Assembly: GCA_017609465.1 (NCBI GenBank)
Contig: JAFCDX010000006.1
Span: forward strand, 1 to 46,688
Origin: Candidatus Woesearchaeota archaeon
GTDB taxonomy: Archaea > Nanobdellota > Nanobdellia > SCGC-AAA011-G17 > JAFCDX01
Direction of reading: 5' to 3'
Length of the DNA stretch: 46,688 nucleotides
Under the pieces are notes generated by a model that ran no database searches, was not told where the DNA came from, and saw only the letters and a list, made by a program, of their open reading frames with translations. The position numbers were made by a program, and so were the translations under genes. This document shows positions 24,327-33,707 of the stretch, one piece after another (within the stretch, counting starts at the first letter, position 1; every line of letters begins with the position of its first letter).

Positions 24327-24397
24327 AGTTTAAATACTATCTATTTCTAATGATTTTATGTGGGGGCATAGTTTAGTGGTAAAATACGAGGCTCCAG

Positions 24398-24458
24398 TAA
24401 TGGAGCGATGAGTCATAAAGACAATGATATAAACGAGGTAAGTCGCTCTGATGAAGTT
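24398..24458 (+). other. 61-nt intron of tRNA-Trp at 37/38
   Basis: The canonical position. The inner helix is GGAGCGA (24402-24408) with TCGCTCT (24443-24449). The BHB is relaxed: the central helix CTCC with GAAG has one mismatch. The intron contains C-box-like GCGATGA (24405-24411), ATGATAT (24424-24430) and a CTGA (24448-24451), recalling the C/D-box RNA that sits in tRNA-Trp introns of other archaea, but the boxes are imperfect. Positions 24434-24441 (CGAGGTAA) are perfectly complementary to the 3' splice junction TTACCTCG. Confidence 0.78.
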
Positions 24459-24473
24459 ACCTCGAGCTCAGGG

Positions 24474-24504
24474 AAGGTGTTAGAAAAAATCTGCATCTCT
24501 GCAA
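24474..24504 (+). other. 31-nt intron of tRNA-Trp at 53/54
   Basis: It lies between T-stem CAGGG and T-loop TTCGATT. The inner helix AGGTG-TTAGA / TCTGCATCT closes an A-rich loop. The bulges GGA (24472-24474) and AAT (24503-24505) flank a near-complementary central helix (CAG/CTG plus one mismatch). Cleavage after the second bulge base on each side gives a canonical T-arm. An unusual, T-arm position. Confidence 0.75.
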
Positions 24505-24578
24505 TTCGATTCCCTGTGTCCCCACTTTATAATAATTACAAATAATAAATTTTATAAATAAATTATTTTGTTCTTCTC

Positions 24579-24882
24579 ATGAAATTTCCAAGACCTTTAA
24601 AGACATATAGAAATTGGTATACAAAAAGGTAAATGAATATAAAAGCCATCTTCAAGAATTTTTTTATGAATTACAATCAAATGAAAACCTGTCTTTAAAG
24701 GAAAAAGAGGAATATATGGAAGAGGCAATAATAAATCCAATTTCAATATTATTTGGGGAGATTCTCATATTTCTTCTCTAGAAAAGAGAATAGAAGAAAA
24801 AGTCCAAAAGAAGACACCTAAATCCATAACATTAAGAGAATATTTGACACTATTGAACAATAGTAAAAAACGAAAGGTTTAA
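24579..24882 (+). pseudogene. Frameshifted small gene after tRNA-Trp
   Basis: A TATA (TTTTATAAATA, about 24550-24560) precedes ATG 24579. The reading frame starts MKFPRPLKTYRNW, continues in another frame as VYKKVNEYKSHLQEFFYELQ and onward to ISILFG, and then in a third as SSLEKRIEEKVQKKT to the stop at 24882. Each frame change occurs at or near a run of A or G, so either the gene is broken or the sequence has indel errors. The 3' end overlaps the promoter of the next gene. Family unknown. Confidence 0.55.
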
Positions 24883-24923
24883 ATACTAAATCATTACTAA
24901 ATAACTACTAAAAGGTAACTAAA

Positions 24924-26411
24924 ATGACATTAAAAAGCTTTTATGATAAATATAAAACAAGGGTTAAAACCGCAGCCGCTATAACTGCATTAGGTTTAGG
25001 ATTAGGATTCTCTGGAGCAAAATATTGTCCTACAGAAGTATATGCGACAGAAAAACCAAAAGAAAAAATAGAAAAAGCAAGACCTGGTTTAGTGAAGGAT
25101 TTCAACCCAAACATGTATGGAGGGGTATTGCATGACATACAAACAGACAATGATTATAGAAAAGTAAATTCTAATGTTCAATACCTTACAGATAAGAATA
25201 TTAAATTAATAGACAAAGACAAAAATGGAAAAGTTGATCATGTTTATCTTGGATTAAGAAAGGATTCTAATGCAACTGTATTGTTAAATACTCATGAGAA
25301 TCCAAACAGATTTTTTGAAGATGGAGAATATCATCTTGATGAAGGACCTTATAATGAAGCTATAAGATTATCTGCAAAAGAAGATGGAATATATAGTGTT
25401 CCTATACCAGAAAACACAAACCTTGGTAAAATATACTTGACAAATTTTGAGAAACAACCTTCAAAAGAAGATGGAAAATGGAATTTTGAATCAGTATATT
25501 TTGGAAAAGGACTCATTTTTTATCCAAATGGAAAACCGCAAATAGTGAAAGATGCTCAAAGAGATGGCAGAAAGGATATTACTAAATGTCCCTCTGCTAT
25601 CCCTCCCTTACCTCAAATAGAAAAAGAAGATGGAAAAGAAGATTCAAAAGAAAAATATCAAGTTCCAGATAAAAAAACACCTAAGAAAGAATTTGGTTGG
25701 GATGGTCTTGAAGAAAAAGTTGAAGAACAGGCTAAAAAAGAACATTATGGTGTAAAGTTGGATGACTTGGTTGATGTTTATGTTAAGTATCCAACAAGCA
25801 TTTATGGTTTAGACCATGAAAAGAATGATGTTGATTTTGAAAACAATGATTCACTTACTATAATACCATATACTAAAGTTAGATTTGTACCAAAAGAAGA
25901 TGATGTAAATATATATGTTGTAAAACATTCAAATGAAGGAGAAATTATTGCAAAAGGAAAAGAAAAGCCAAGAAAAAGCAAGTTTGACGGAAGAAAAATT
26001 GCAGTTGGTGGACCTTTCAATAAATTGGGTGAAGAAACCTTGATTGATAAATTAGAAAGTGATGATATAGTAAGATTTGGATATGATGGAATTAATGTAT
26101 TTGATTATTTCCCAAAATTGACAACTAAAAAAACAAAGAATGGATTCAATGTTCCTGAATTAACATGGGATTATGATGTTGACAAATCAGGAATTGTTTC
26201 AGATGTATATGATATTATAGTTGAGCATGAAGGGAAAAAATATAAGATAACATTTGATATAAGCAATGATCCAGAAGCTATATTCACAACAGGTGCAGTG
26301 GTAGGTAGTGCAGGAGCAAGTGCTTACTTTAACAGCCTTCCGGATAATGGACATGGATCAAAAGTAAATATTCCTGGAAAAAACGGAGGAGACCAAATAG
26401 CTCCAAACTAA
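24924..26411 (+). CDS. Secreted protein of unknown function, 495 aa
   Basis: Signal peptide MTLKSFYDKYKTRVKTAAAI with a hydrophobic core (about 18-31) and no clear TM later. A DKDKNGKVDHVYLG segment (about 93-107) is an EF-hand-like loop, an acidic/lysine-rich linker lies at about 225-270, and the C-terminal 200 residues are beta-rich (VKYPTSIYGLD, YDIIVEHEGKKYKITFDISN). No Cys-rich module. It is followed after 1 nt by the PKD-protein gene, so the two form an operon. Promoter CGAAAGGTTTAAATA lies at 24871-24885. Confidence 0.72.
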   Translation: MTLKSFYDKYKTRVKTAAAITALGLGLGFSGAKYCPTEVYATEKPKEKIEKARPGLVKDFNPNMYGGVLHDIQTDNDYRKVNSNVQYLTDKNIKLIDKDKNGKVDHVYLGLRKDSNATVLLNTHENPNRFFEDGEYHLDEGPYNEAIRLSAKEDGIYSVPIPENTNLGKIYLTNFEKQPSKEDGKWNFESVYFGKGLIFYPNGKPQIVKDAQRDGRKDITKCPSAIPPLPQIEKEDGKEDSKEKYQVPDKKTPKKEFGWDGLEEKVEEQAKKEHYGVKLDDLVDVYVKYPTSIYGLDHEKNDVDFENNDSLTIIPYTKVRFVPKEDDVNIYVVKHSNEGEIIAKGKEKPRKSKFDGRKIAVGGPFNKLGEETLIDKLESDDIVRFGYDGINVFDYFPKLTTKKTKNGFNVPELTWDYDVDKSGIVSDVYDIIVEHEGKKYKITFDISNDPEAIFTTGAVVGSAGASAYFNSLPDNGHGSKVNIPGKNGGDQIAPN

Positions 26412-26412
26412 A

Positions 26413-28140
26413 ATGAAATTTTTAAAACACTTTTTAATGTTGATTGTAGTTTTGGCTAGTGTGCTTGCTGTAACTTACACAGACACTGTAATATTCACAA
26501 ACAATAACAATGAAGAACTGGATGTTGGTTTATTCAATTGTGGTTCAGACACATCATGTGAAAACCCTGATTTGGTTGATGATTATTTCAAGACTATTCA
26601 GGCTGATGAATACACCTTTGAAAGAGAAACATCCGAATACTATGCGGAATTCTTCTTTAAGGAAGGATATGCTCCAAAGGCATATTTAGTTCCTGTTAAT
26701 TATCAGGGAACAGATTATGTTACTTTTAACAAGTTTGAAAACTGTGATGCAGATATATTAAATGCGGACATTAATGAAATAAGTGTTACAGAAGGGGAAA
26801 ACGTTGTTATAAATGTTGAAGTTGAAAGCGCATTTACAAGAGATGAAACAAACCCTATATTGTATGAGCCAAGCGAATATGAAGACTGGTATGATGCAGA
26901 CACAGAAGTAAGATTAATTGTATTGGATTCAGAAAACAATACTGTATATGAAGATGTTGAATTAAGAAACATTTACAGGGATGAAACCGAAAACGTTGAA
27001 TTTATATTAAACACTTCTGAATTGACAGGAGATTATAATATTGTTGTAGAAACAAATGTAATTGATGAAATATGTGAAACACAGGAAACACAGGAATCTA
27101 ATTTTGACTTGACAGTAAATCCATTGCCTCAGGATTTGGAAGCGCCTATAGCAAATTTCACTTATGAATTTGTTGATTATTCAAATGTATCATTTGATGC
27201 TTCAGAGTCATTTGATATTGATGGTGATATAGTTTCATATGAATGGGACTTTGGCGATGGGGAAACAGGCGTTGGAGAAACAATTAATCATGTATTTGGA
27301 GAAGGAACTTACAATGTTACTTTAACAGTTACAGACAATGATACTTTAACAGACAGTATGACAAGAGAAATTACAATAACAATTGAAGATGAAAATATTG
27401 TACCTTCTGTTGAAATAGTTGCAAACCCGGAAGAAGGAGAAGCACCATTGACAGTAAACTTTTCAGCAATAGTTGAAGGGGATTCACCCATAGAATATGA
27501 ATGGGATTTTGATGAAAATGGGATTGTTGATAGCAATGAAGAAGAACCATCATACGAGTTTGAAGAAAATGGAACTTACTTAGTTACATTAAAGATAACA
27601 GATGCTGATGGTGAAGAAGCAGAAGATACAATAGAAATATTGGTTGGAGAAAAACAGGAAGCTAATGAAGATAATGAGCATGAATTATTGGTTGACCAGA
27701 TATTGGTTCCAGAAGACATATACATTGGAGATGAATTTAGTGTTGATATTGAATTGAGAAACAATGGAGATTATACTGAAAAGGATCTTTTAGCAAGAGT
27801 ATATGTTGAAGAATTAGGATTATATGAAATAATAACAGGATTTGATTTGTCACCAAAAAGTTCCAAATGGAAGCAGGTAACCTTTGAGTTACCTTATGGT
27901 ATAGAAGAAGGAGATTATACTTTAAAGGTATTTTTCTTTAATGATGATGCATCTGATATTGCATACAAGACATTTGATGTTAACTTAAGAGAAGAAATTA
28001 TAGTGGAATCTGTTGAAAACACTACCGAAAAGGAACAAATAGATTGGTTAGGTATATTGGAAATTATATTCTTAGGACTATTGATACTTGCTTTTTTAAT
28101 CGGAATAGCTGTATTGATTTACAATTTATTTAACAAGTAA
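26413..28140 (+). CDS. Membrane-anchored surface protein with two PKD domains
   Basis: 575 aa. N-terminal signal (about 4-21), a domain with Cys pairs, then two PKD domains: one around DIDGDIVSYEWDFGDGETG and VTLTVTDND, the other around PIEYEWDFDENGIVDS. A CARDB-like domain (about 405-540, VDIELRNNGDYTEKDL) and a C-terminal TM (WLGILEIIFLGLLILAFLIG). PKD domains mediate carbohydrate or protein contacts at archaeal surfaces. Probably co-expressed with the preceding secreted protein. Confidence 0.85.
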   Translation: MKFLKHFLMLIVVLASVLAVTYTDTVIFTNNNNEELDVGLFNCGSDTSCENPDLVDDYFKTIQADEYTFERETSEYYAEFFFKEGYAPKAYLVPVNYQGTDYVTFNKFENCDADILNADINEISVTEGENVVINVEVESAFTRDETNPILYEPSEYEDWYDADTEVRLIVLDSENNTVYEDVELRNIYRDETENVEFILNTSELTGDYNIVVETNVIDEICETQETQESNFDLTVNPLPQDLEAPIANFTYEFVDYSNVSFDASESFDIDGDIVSYEWDFGDGETGVGETINHVFGEGTYNVTLTVTDNDTLTDSMTREITITIEDENIVPSVEIVANPEEGEAPLTVNFSAIVEGDSPIEYEWDFDENGIVDSNEEEPSYEFEENGTYLVTLKITDADGEEAEDTIEILVGEKQEANEDNEHELLVDQILVPEDIYIGDEFSVDIELRNNGDYTEKDLLARVYVEELGLYEIITGFDLSPKSSKWKQVTFELPYGIEEGDYTLKVFFFNDDASDIAYKTFDVNLREEIIVESVENTTEKEQIDWLGILEIIFLGLLILAFLIGIAVLIYNLFNK

Positions 28141-28221
28141 TAATTTTACTACCGTAAGGTTTAAATATTAGTTTATAACTTAAATATAATAACAAAGAGG
28201 TAGACTAGGGGGTTTTAAAAG

Positions 28222-29526
28222 ATGCAAAGAATACAAAAAACGCTAAGCATATTTTTAGCATTTGTAGTAGGATTAGTATTAGTTGCTAACAGTGCTTATG
28301 CATTGACTTTTGAGGAAATACAAGTTAATGACGTTGAGTATGAAGCTGGAAACTCCATAATCCATGTAGATAGAGGAGACACTGTTGACATCAGAGTAGA
28401 AATGAAAGGTGGAGCAGTTGACGAGGAAAGAGTTAGAGTGAAATCATGGATTGGTGGTTACAAATACAACGAAATTGAAGACGCAACAGAAAGATTTTCT
28501 GTATTAGCAGATACTTTATATGTCAAGAATTTGGAATTAGAAATTCCTCATGACATGGAAGCAACAGATGACTATACATTACACGTTGAAGCATACGGAC
28601 CACAAGGAGAATCCATAAAGCATGAACAGTTCACTTTGAAAGTGACACCTACAGAAGATCTTGTAGTAATACAGGATGTTATTGTAAACCCGGGTTTAAA
28701 TGTTGAAGCAGGCAAGCCATTGTTTGTAACTGTAAGAGCAGAAAACCAAGGGGAAAATAAGCAGGAAGATGTAAGGGTTAAGGTAAGCATTCCTAAATTA
28801 GGAATCTCAGCAAGAACTTACATTGACGAATTGGTGTCAGAAGAATTTTGTGATCAGTTTGACTGTGATGACGATGAAGAAACATCTGAATCTTCTGATG
28901 AATTAATGTTAAAGATTCCAGAAGATGCAAAAGAAGGCACATATGAATTAAATGTAGAAGTTGAATATGACAGATTCCATAAATCAACTAGCGAATCAAT
29001 GTTAGTCTTTGTGGAAGGCAAAGAAGTTGTAGAAGATGAAGACGAAGGAGAAGTAAAGAGAGTAATTAACGTGGATACAAAGACACAGGAAATTACTCAA
29101 GGTGAAAAAGGTGTTGTTTACAGAATAACATTGGCAAACCTTGGCGACTCAGCAGAAACATACAACTTAGAAGTAAGTGATGTCGGAACATGGGGAACTG
29201 CAAGAGTAGACCCAAGTTTAGTAACTGTACAAAAAGATTCAACTGGAGAAGCATTCGTATATGTTGCAGCAAACGAGAACGCAGTTGAAGGATTGCATGT
29301 ATTTACAGTAGAAGTGAATAAAGACGGCCAAACTGTTAAGGAAATTACTTTGACAGCAGATGTCAAAGAAGGAAAATCTGGACTTGAATTGACACAAGCA
29401 CTCTGGATAGTTTTTGGTGTTTTGGTGTTAATAGTAATAGTATTGGGAATTGTACTATTAATAAAAAAGTCTGGAGAAGAAGAAACAGAAGAGCCAAGCA
29501 TGACTGAAGGCCAAACTTACTACTAA
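28222..29526 (+). CDS. Probable S-layer-like surface protein with CARDB domains
   Basis: 434 aa. Signal peptide (IFLAFVVGLVLVANSAYA), three beta domains of CARDB/NEW3 type (VEAGKPLFVTVRAENQGENK, then EKGVVYRITLANLGDSAETY), an acidic linker, one TM (ALWIVFGVLVLIVIVLGIVL) and a short cytoplasmic tail ending QTYY. The strong promoter (CGTAAGGTTTAAATA), purine-rich leader, T-run terminator and distinctly more regular codon use than the neighbours suggest high expression. The S-layer role is inference from architecture. Confidence 0.75.
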   Translation: MQRIQKTLSIFLAFVVGLVLVANSAYALTFEEIQVNDVEYEAGNSIIHVDRGDTVDIRVEMKGGAVDEERVRVKSWIGGYKYNEIEDATERFSVLADTLYVKNLELEIPHDMEATDDYTLHVEAYGPQGESIKHEQFTLKVTPTEDLVVIQDVIVNPGLNVEAGKPLFVTVRAENQGENKQEDVRVKVSIPKLGISARTYIDELVSEEFCDQFDCDDDEETSESSDELMLKIPEDAKEGTYELNVEVEYDRFHKSTSESMLVFVEGKEVVEDEDEGEVKRVINVDTKTQEITQGEKGVVYRITLANLGDSAETYNLEVSDVGTWGTARVDPSLVTVQKDSTGEAFVYVAANENAVEGLHVFTVEVNKDGQTVKEITLTADVKEGKSGLELTQALWIVFGVLVLIVIVLGIVLLIKKSGEEETEEPSMTEGQTYY

Positions 29527-29551
29527 ATTTTTTTTCTTTTTTTCTTTTTTT
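29527..29551 (+). terminator. T-rich terminator after the putative S-layer gene
   Basis: Three consecutive T-runs separated by single C residues directly follow the stop codon, a typical archaeal intrinsic terminator. Confidence 0.6.
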
Positions 29552-29622
29552 AATTAAATTATTATTAATAGAAGATATTATTCCAAAATTATATAAAAGA
29601 TATTGTATTAAGAAAAACTAAA

Positions 29623-30181
29623 ATGTTAAAGAGACTATTCACATCAAAAACAAGAACAAGGATATTAGAATATCTATTTTTTCAAAAGAAAGAGACCTAT
29701 CTTAGAGAAATTGTTAGAGAACTTAGTCTTTCACCCAATGCTGTAAAAAGAGAGATAGATAATCTAATTGCTTTTGGATTAGTTAAAAAGAATAAAATAA
29801 AATTAGTTTAAATGAATCTTGTCAAATAATTAATGAATTGAGAAATATTTTTATAAAAACGATTATTTGGTTTATCCGATTAAGAAAGCCTTAAATAAGA
29901 AAGATATAAAATTTGCTTTAATTTTTGGAAGTTTTGCAAAAGGAAATTATGGTTCAGAGAGTGATATTGATTTACTTGTTATCGGAGATGTTAAACAGAA
30001 AGAAATCTTCAAATTGTTGAAACCTGTTGAAAAATTAATAAAAAGAGAAATCAGCCCTGTTGTTTGGACAGTTGAGGAATTAAAGAAAAATAAAAGCAAG
30101 GGTTTTGTTAAGGATATTGCAAAAAAAAGAAAGATAATGATTAAAGGAGGGGGAGATGAATTTCAGAGAATTATTAAATAA
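29623..30181 (+). pseudogene. Frameshifted wHTH-nucleotidyltransferase (MNT antitoxin type)
   Basis: The first frame encodes a winged helix (YLREIVRELSLSPNAVKREI). A second frame carries LNESCQIINELRNIFIK, and a third the MNT domain with FGSFAKGNYGSESDIDLLVI (GS-x10-DxD-type metal site) to the stop at 30181. Joined, they match the usual wHTH-MNT protein of MNT-HEPN modules. Frame shifts occur near 29800 and 29860 in A-rich runs. It is either a decayed gene or sequencing indels. Confidence 0.72.
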
Positions 30182-30719
30182 TAAAAAAAATAGAGAAAGT
30201 AGAGAAAGAAAAATTTGATGTTGACCTTGCTGAAAAGGATATTAGATCTGCTGAGCATAGTTTTAATTCAGAGGATTATGACTGGGCAATATCAATTGCT
30301 TATAATGCAGTTTTAAGATCTGGAAGAAATTTCATGTTTTATCTAGGTTATAGGCCTATTGGAAGAGAGCATCATAAAAATGTTTTTGAATTCTTAAGAA
30401 AAGCTGGGTTTGATAAAGAATTAACCGATTATTTTGATAATATAAGGAAAGAAAGAAATAAATTTGTTTATGGGGTTGTTGAGGGAGCTTCAAAGGAAAA
30501 TGCTGAAGAAGTAATAGAAAGCAAAAGAATTTGTTCAAAAAATTGGAACAGAAAAATGAAAGGATTAACAAAAATACAAGGGTTTCATTGGAAGAAATTT
30601 TAGAAGTTCTTAAAGAAAATGATATTGAATTCAAGCAAAGATCATCAACAGTTAAAGATAGTATCCCTCATTTCAAAAGAAACAGAATAATAATCAAAGA
30701 CAAAAACATTAAAATATGA
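30156..30719 (+). pseudogene. Frameshifted HEPN toxin-type gene
   Basis: A start with a perfect AGGAGG SD (about 30145-30150) lies inside the MNT gene, at ATG 30156. The frame breaks at the poly-A run near 30182-30190, then runs FDVDLAEKDIRSAEHSFNSE and ISIAYNAVLRSGRNFMFYLG (HEPN helix), DNIRKERNKFVYG, and shifts again near 30525 into KNLFKKLEQKNERINKN to 30719. The RNase motif R-x4-6-H is replaced: RNKFVYG has Tyr at the His place. With the MNT gene it forms a degenerate HepT/MntA-type pair. Confidence 0.65.
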
Positions 30720-30722
30720 TAT

Positions 30723-30893
30723 ATGAAAATCTTGGAAGACCTGCTGAATCTTCTAGAGATGAGGATATATGTTTCTAAATGGAAGATAAATTCTGTTAAT
30801 GGTATAAGAGAAATATCCAAAAATTATGATGAATATGTGATTCATATTAAGGATGGCCATATATTGGAAGAGATTTCTTTATGTTATGTGTAA
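30723..30893 (+). CDS. Possible 56-aa protein
   Basis: ATG 30723 gives MKILEDLLNLLEMRIYVSKW through HILEEISLCYV. It looks protein-like, with balanced amphipathic patterns, and follows the HEPN remnant by 3 nt. No family recognised and no clear own promoter. Confidence 0.4.
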   Translation: MKILEDLLNLLEMRIYVSKWKINSVNGIREISKNYDEYVIHIKDGHILEEISLCYV

Positions 30894-30932
30894 AAAAAAA
30901 GATTTATAAATAGTTAAGTATGTTAAAATAAT

Positions 30933-33707
30933 ATGAAAAAGAGGTTATTTTTACTATTATTTTATTTAACTTTAATAGTATTAAGTGTATTTGCTGCTGA
31001 TAAAATTATCATACCTGATGGTGGGGGGGATTATCAGAATTTAACAGCTTGCTTAAATGCTTTAAATAATACAAGAGGAGATGCATGTATTTTTAATTAC
31101 ACCTCTGGAACAAACTCCACTATTTTTACTTTGCCTAAAACTTATTATAACTTAAGTAAAAGTACTTCACATGTAGATACTTCTGGTTCTATTATATTAA
31201 ATAATGTAAATAATATAACAATTGACTGTAATTTCTCTATAATAACAGGTATAGAATATTCCAATGGAAGTGGATTTTTCATTCATAATTCATCCAATAT
31301 AACTATAAAAAATTGCAACATAAAGAATTATATAATTACAGGTATTTATGTAAATGATACTAATAATATCACTATTGATAATTTTAATTTATATAATATA
31401 TCCTATAGTTCAATATATTTTGATAAAACAAATAATAGTTTCATTAGAAATATAAATGTATCTACTAATAGAAAAAGTTGGTTTGAATTATACTCGGGAC
31501 TTGGTTATGCAAATTTTTATGGTATATATTTTAAAAAATCTAATTCAAATATAGTAAATAATTTTACTTTATTGGGTCAGGGTTTTGTAGGAACAGGAAA
31601 TAATGCAGGTTCTACAGGTATCCGCCTAGAAAGTTCTACTAATAATAATTTTTCAAATGGGACCATAGATAGATTTAATTGGAATTCTGCACTTTTTTTA
31701 TATTATGATGATACTGTCAATAATACATTTATATATATTAATTTTACGCATAATAATAATATTCTTGATTTTAGTAGTGGTGGAAAACCTATGTACAATC
31801 TTATAAATAAATCAAATTTTATATGGAATAATAATATAAAAATTTGGGAATGGGGGTTTCCTCATGGATTAAATTGTTCTGAATGTATTATGGATAATAT
31901 AAGAGATGATCAAATATTGATAGGAATAAATAATACACCAAATAAAACTACTGGAGAATTTATTAACTTTAATGTCACATTCAGGGAAGTTTCATTTTTA
32001 AATAATTTAGGAGATCCTAATAATTATAATATATCTATTTATCCAGAGCCAACTAATCTACAATATCATAAATCTGGGCCTTATTTGTTTGGTAATTTTA
32101 CTGCTGAAAGACCAGGTATATATACTATCAAAATCAATATGACAGATAATAAAAGTAATGTTATATTTAGAAATAATCATATATATGTTAATACAACACC
32201 AAATACAATTACATACTATTTTGCTGCAAATAGGACCATGTTACATGGACAGCCAAATGTTATAGGACGTGGCTCTACCGATGCAATTGGGATGTTATTA
32301 ACAATACCTGAAGTAGATGGTGTTGGTTTCTGTAGCAATTGGTGGGCAGCATCCCCTGATGAAATACCCCCATCTCCATTTGGAGTATTAGTTGATTATA
32401 ATTTTAGTATGTATCATAATCAAAGTGGATCAAGTTCTACAACTATGGAATTAGGAAGATATGCTACATATACTGGAGGGGGCAATCCAGATCATGATGC
32501 AGAGGCAAGACCACTTTTTTATGGAAGAGAAAAACCAATGTGGTATAATACTACAAAGATAAGTAATTATTTAATTCCAATAGAATCACAACAAGACTGG
32601 TTCTGGTTACAATTTTTGGAAGAGGATAATTCTGCAGGTACATTAGACCCTCATGTTTTTACAGGTCCAACAAATACAAGTAGTATTAATATAACTTATT
32701 TATACACATATCCAAAAATATCAAATATAACAAATTTAAATGTTAGATTATTATCAGCAACTTTGATTAAAGATAATTCAAAAAATGCGACTATACAATT
32801 AGAAACAAATAAATATAGTTTATTAGATGGTGATACATCTACAAATATAACTATAGAAATGCCTGTTACTTCAACAACTTACAAAGCATATTATGATGGA
32901 ACTTTATGTTTAAGTGGAGGTATATGTAATTATAGTGCAATAGATAATGCAATTACATTACAAATTAATGTAGGCTCCATCCATGAAATTGGGATAGAAG
33001 AAGATATAATTTCTGTTGATACCTTTCCTAATATTGATTTTAGTATGTATCTTAATGATATAAAAGAAGTATCATGTTCAGCATCAAATACTATTGGAAT
33101 AAACAAAGTAGAATTGACAATTGGTAGTGATGTTATATGTAGAGGAACAGATTCATGTTCATCAGATTATAAAGCAAGTGATTTGGGTGTAAAAAAGATG
33201 TTTTGTACAGCAACAGATGATATAGGAAACGCTAAACAAACATTACCAATTGATATAACAGTAAGATCAACAAGAAGTTCAGATGATGGAGGTTCAGATC
33301 CGGGACCAACTACAACAATAACTGAAGATACACAAGACATAACAGTAGACAAAGGAAGAATAATAATGGTAAAAGAAGGTTATTCTATAGAAATAAATAA
33401 TATATTGGGTGATTCAATAGATTATACAATATATGACAGTGGTAAAGAAGTATTAAAAGATAATATTAAATTAAAGGATTCTAAAGATATAGATCTTGAT
33501 AATGATGGAAATAATGATATTAGATTAAGATTAAATTCCATTAAACTTAATAAAGCAGATATTACTATAGAAAGATTGGGTTCTTCTGAAGATATTATTG
33601 AAGAAGTTACAGAAGAAGAAAAATCTTTATTATGGGTGTGGATATTAGTATTTATTCTTATAATTGGTGTTGTTGGTTATTTTGTTTATGATAAGTATAA
33701 GAAATAG
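30933..33707 (+). CDS. Large surface protein with beta-helix domain and stalk
   Basis: 924 aa. Signal (LFLLLFYLTLIVLSVFA), then right-handed parallel beta-helix repeats (NITIDCNFSI, NITIKNCNIKNYIIT, NITIDNFNLYNIS, about 85-280), with many N-x-S/T sequons. A beta-rich middle follows, then a Cys-containing Ig-like domain (about 700-780), a Ser/Gly/Asp/Pro linker (SSDDGGSDPGP), a stalk with an EF-hand-like DLDNDGNNDIRL, and a TM (LLWVWILVFILIIGVVGYFV). The beta-helix suggests polysaccharide binding or adhesion. Confidence 0.85.
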   Translation: MKKRLFLLLFYLTLIVLSVFAADKIIIPDGGGDYQNLTACLNALNNTRGDACIFNYTSGTNSTIFTLPKTYYNLSKSTSHVDTSGSIILNNVNNITIDCNFSIITGIEYSNGSGFFIHNSSNITIKNCNIKNYIITGIYVNDTNNITIDNFNLYNISYSSIYFDKTNNSFIRNINVSTNRKSWFELYSGLGYANFYGIYFKKSNSNIVNNFTLLGQGFVGTGNNAGSTGIRLESSTNNNFSNGTIDRFNWNSALFLYYDDTVNNTFIYINFTHNNNILDFSSGGKPMYNLINKSNFIWNNNIKIWEWGFPHGLNCSECIMDNIRDDQILIGINNTPNKTTGEFINFNVTFREVSFLNNLGDPNNYNISIYPEPTNLQYHKSGPYLFGNFTAERPGIYTIKINMTDNKSNVIFRNNHIYVNTTPNTITYYFAANRTMLHGQPNVIGRGSTDAIGMLLTIPEVDGVGFCSNWWAASPDEIPPSPFGVLVDYNFSMYHNQSGSSSTTMELGRYATYTGGGNPDHDAEARPLFYGREKPMWYNTTKISNYLIPIESQQDWFWLQFLEEDNSAGTLDPHVFTGPTNTSSINITYLYTYPKISNITNLNVRLLSATLIKDNSKNATIQLETNKYSLLDGDTSTNITIEMPVTSTTYKAYYDGTLCLSGGICNYSAIDNAITLQINVGSIHEIGIEEDIISVDTFPNIDFSMYLNDIKEVSCSASNTIGINKVELTIGSDVICRGTDSCSSDYKASDLGVKKMFCTATDDIGNAKQTLPIDITVRSTRSSDDGGSDPGPTTTITEDTQDITVDKGRIIMVKEGYSIEINNILGDSIDYTIYDSGKEVLKDNIKLKDSKDIDLDNDGNNDIRLRLNSIKLNKADITIERLGSSEDIIEEVTEEEKSLLWVWILVFILIIGVVGYFVYDKYKK

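Larger units (their letters stand above)
24362..24524 (+). tRNA. tRNA-Trp (CCA) with two introns
   Basis: Acceptor GGGGGCA (24362-24368) pairs with TGTCCCC (24517-24523), discriminator A 24524. The D-stem is GTTT/AAAT. The anticodon stem CGAGG (24387-24391) pairs with CCTCG (24460-24464), with loop C-T-CCA-G and A38 at 24459. The T-stem CAGGG (24469-24473) pairs with CCCTG (24512-24516) around loop TTCGATT. Two insertions interrupt it: 24398-24458 in the anticodon loop and 24474-24504 between T-stem and T-loop. After their removal every arm is canonical. A TATA TTTAAATA is about 25 nt upstream. Confidence 0.9.

Noticed and set aside
24362-24524. tRNA-Gly assignment, suggested by the D-arm
   Set aside because: The loop places CCA at 34-36 with a perfect CGAGG/CCTCG stem, so tRNA-Trp.
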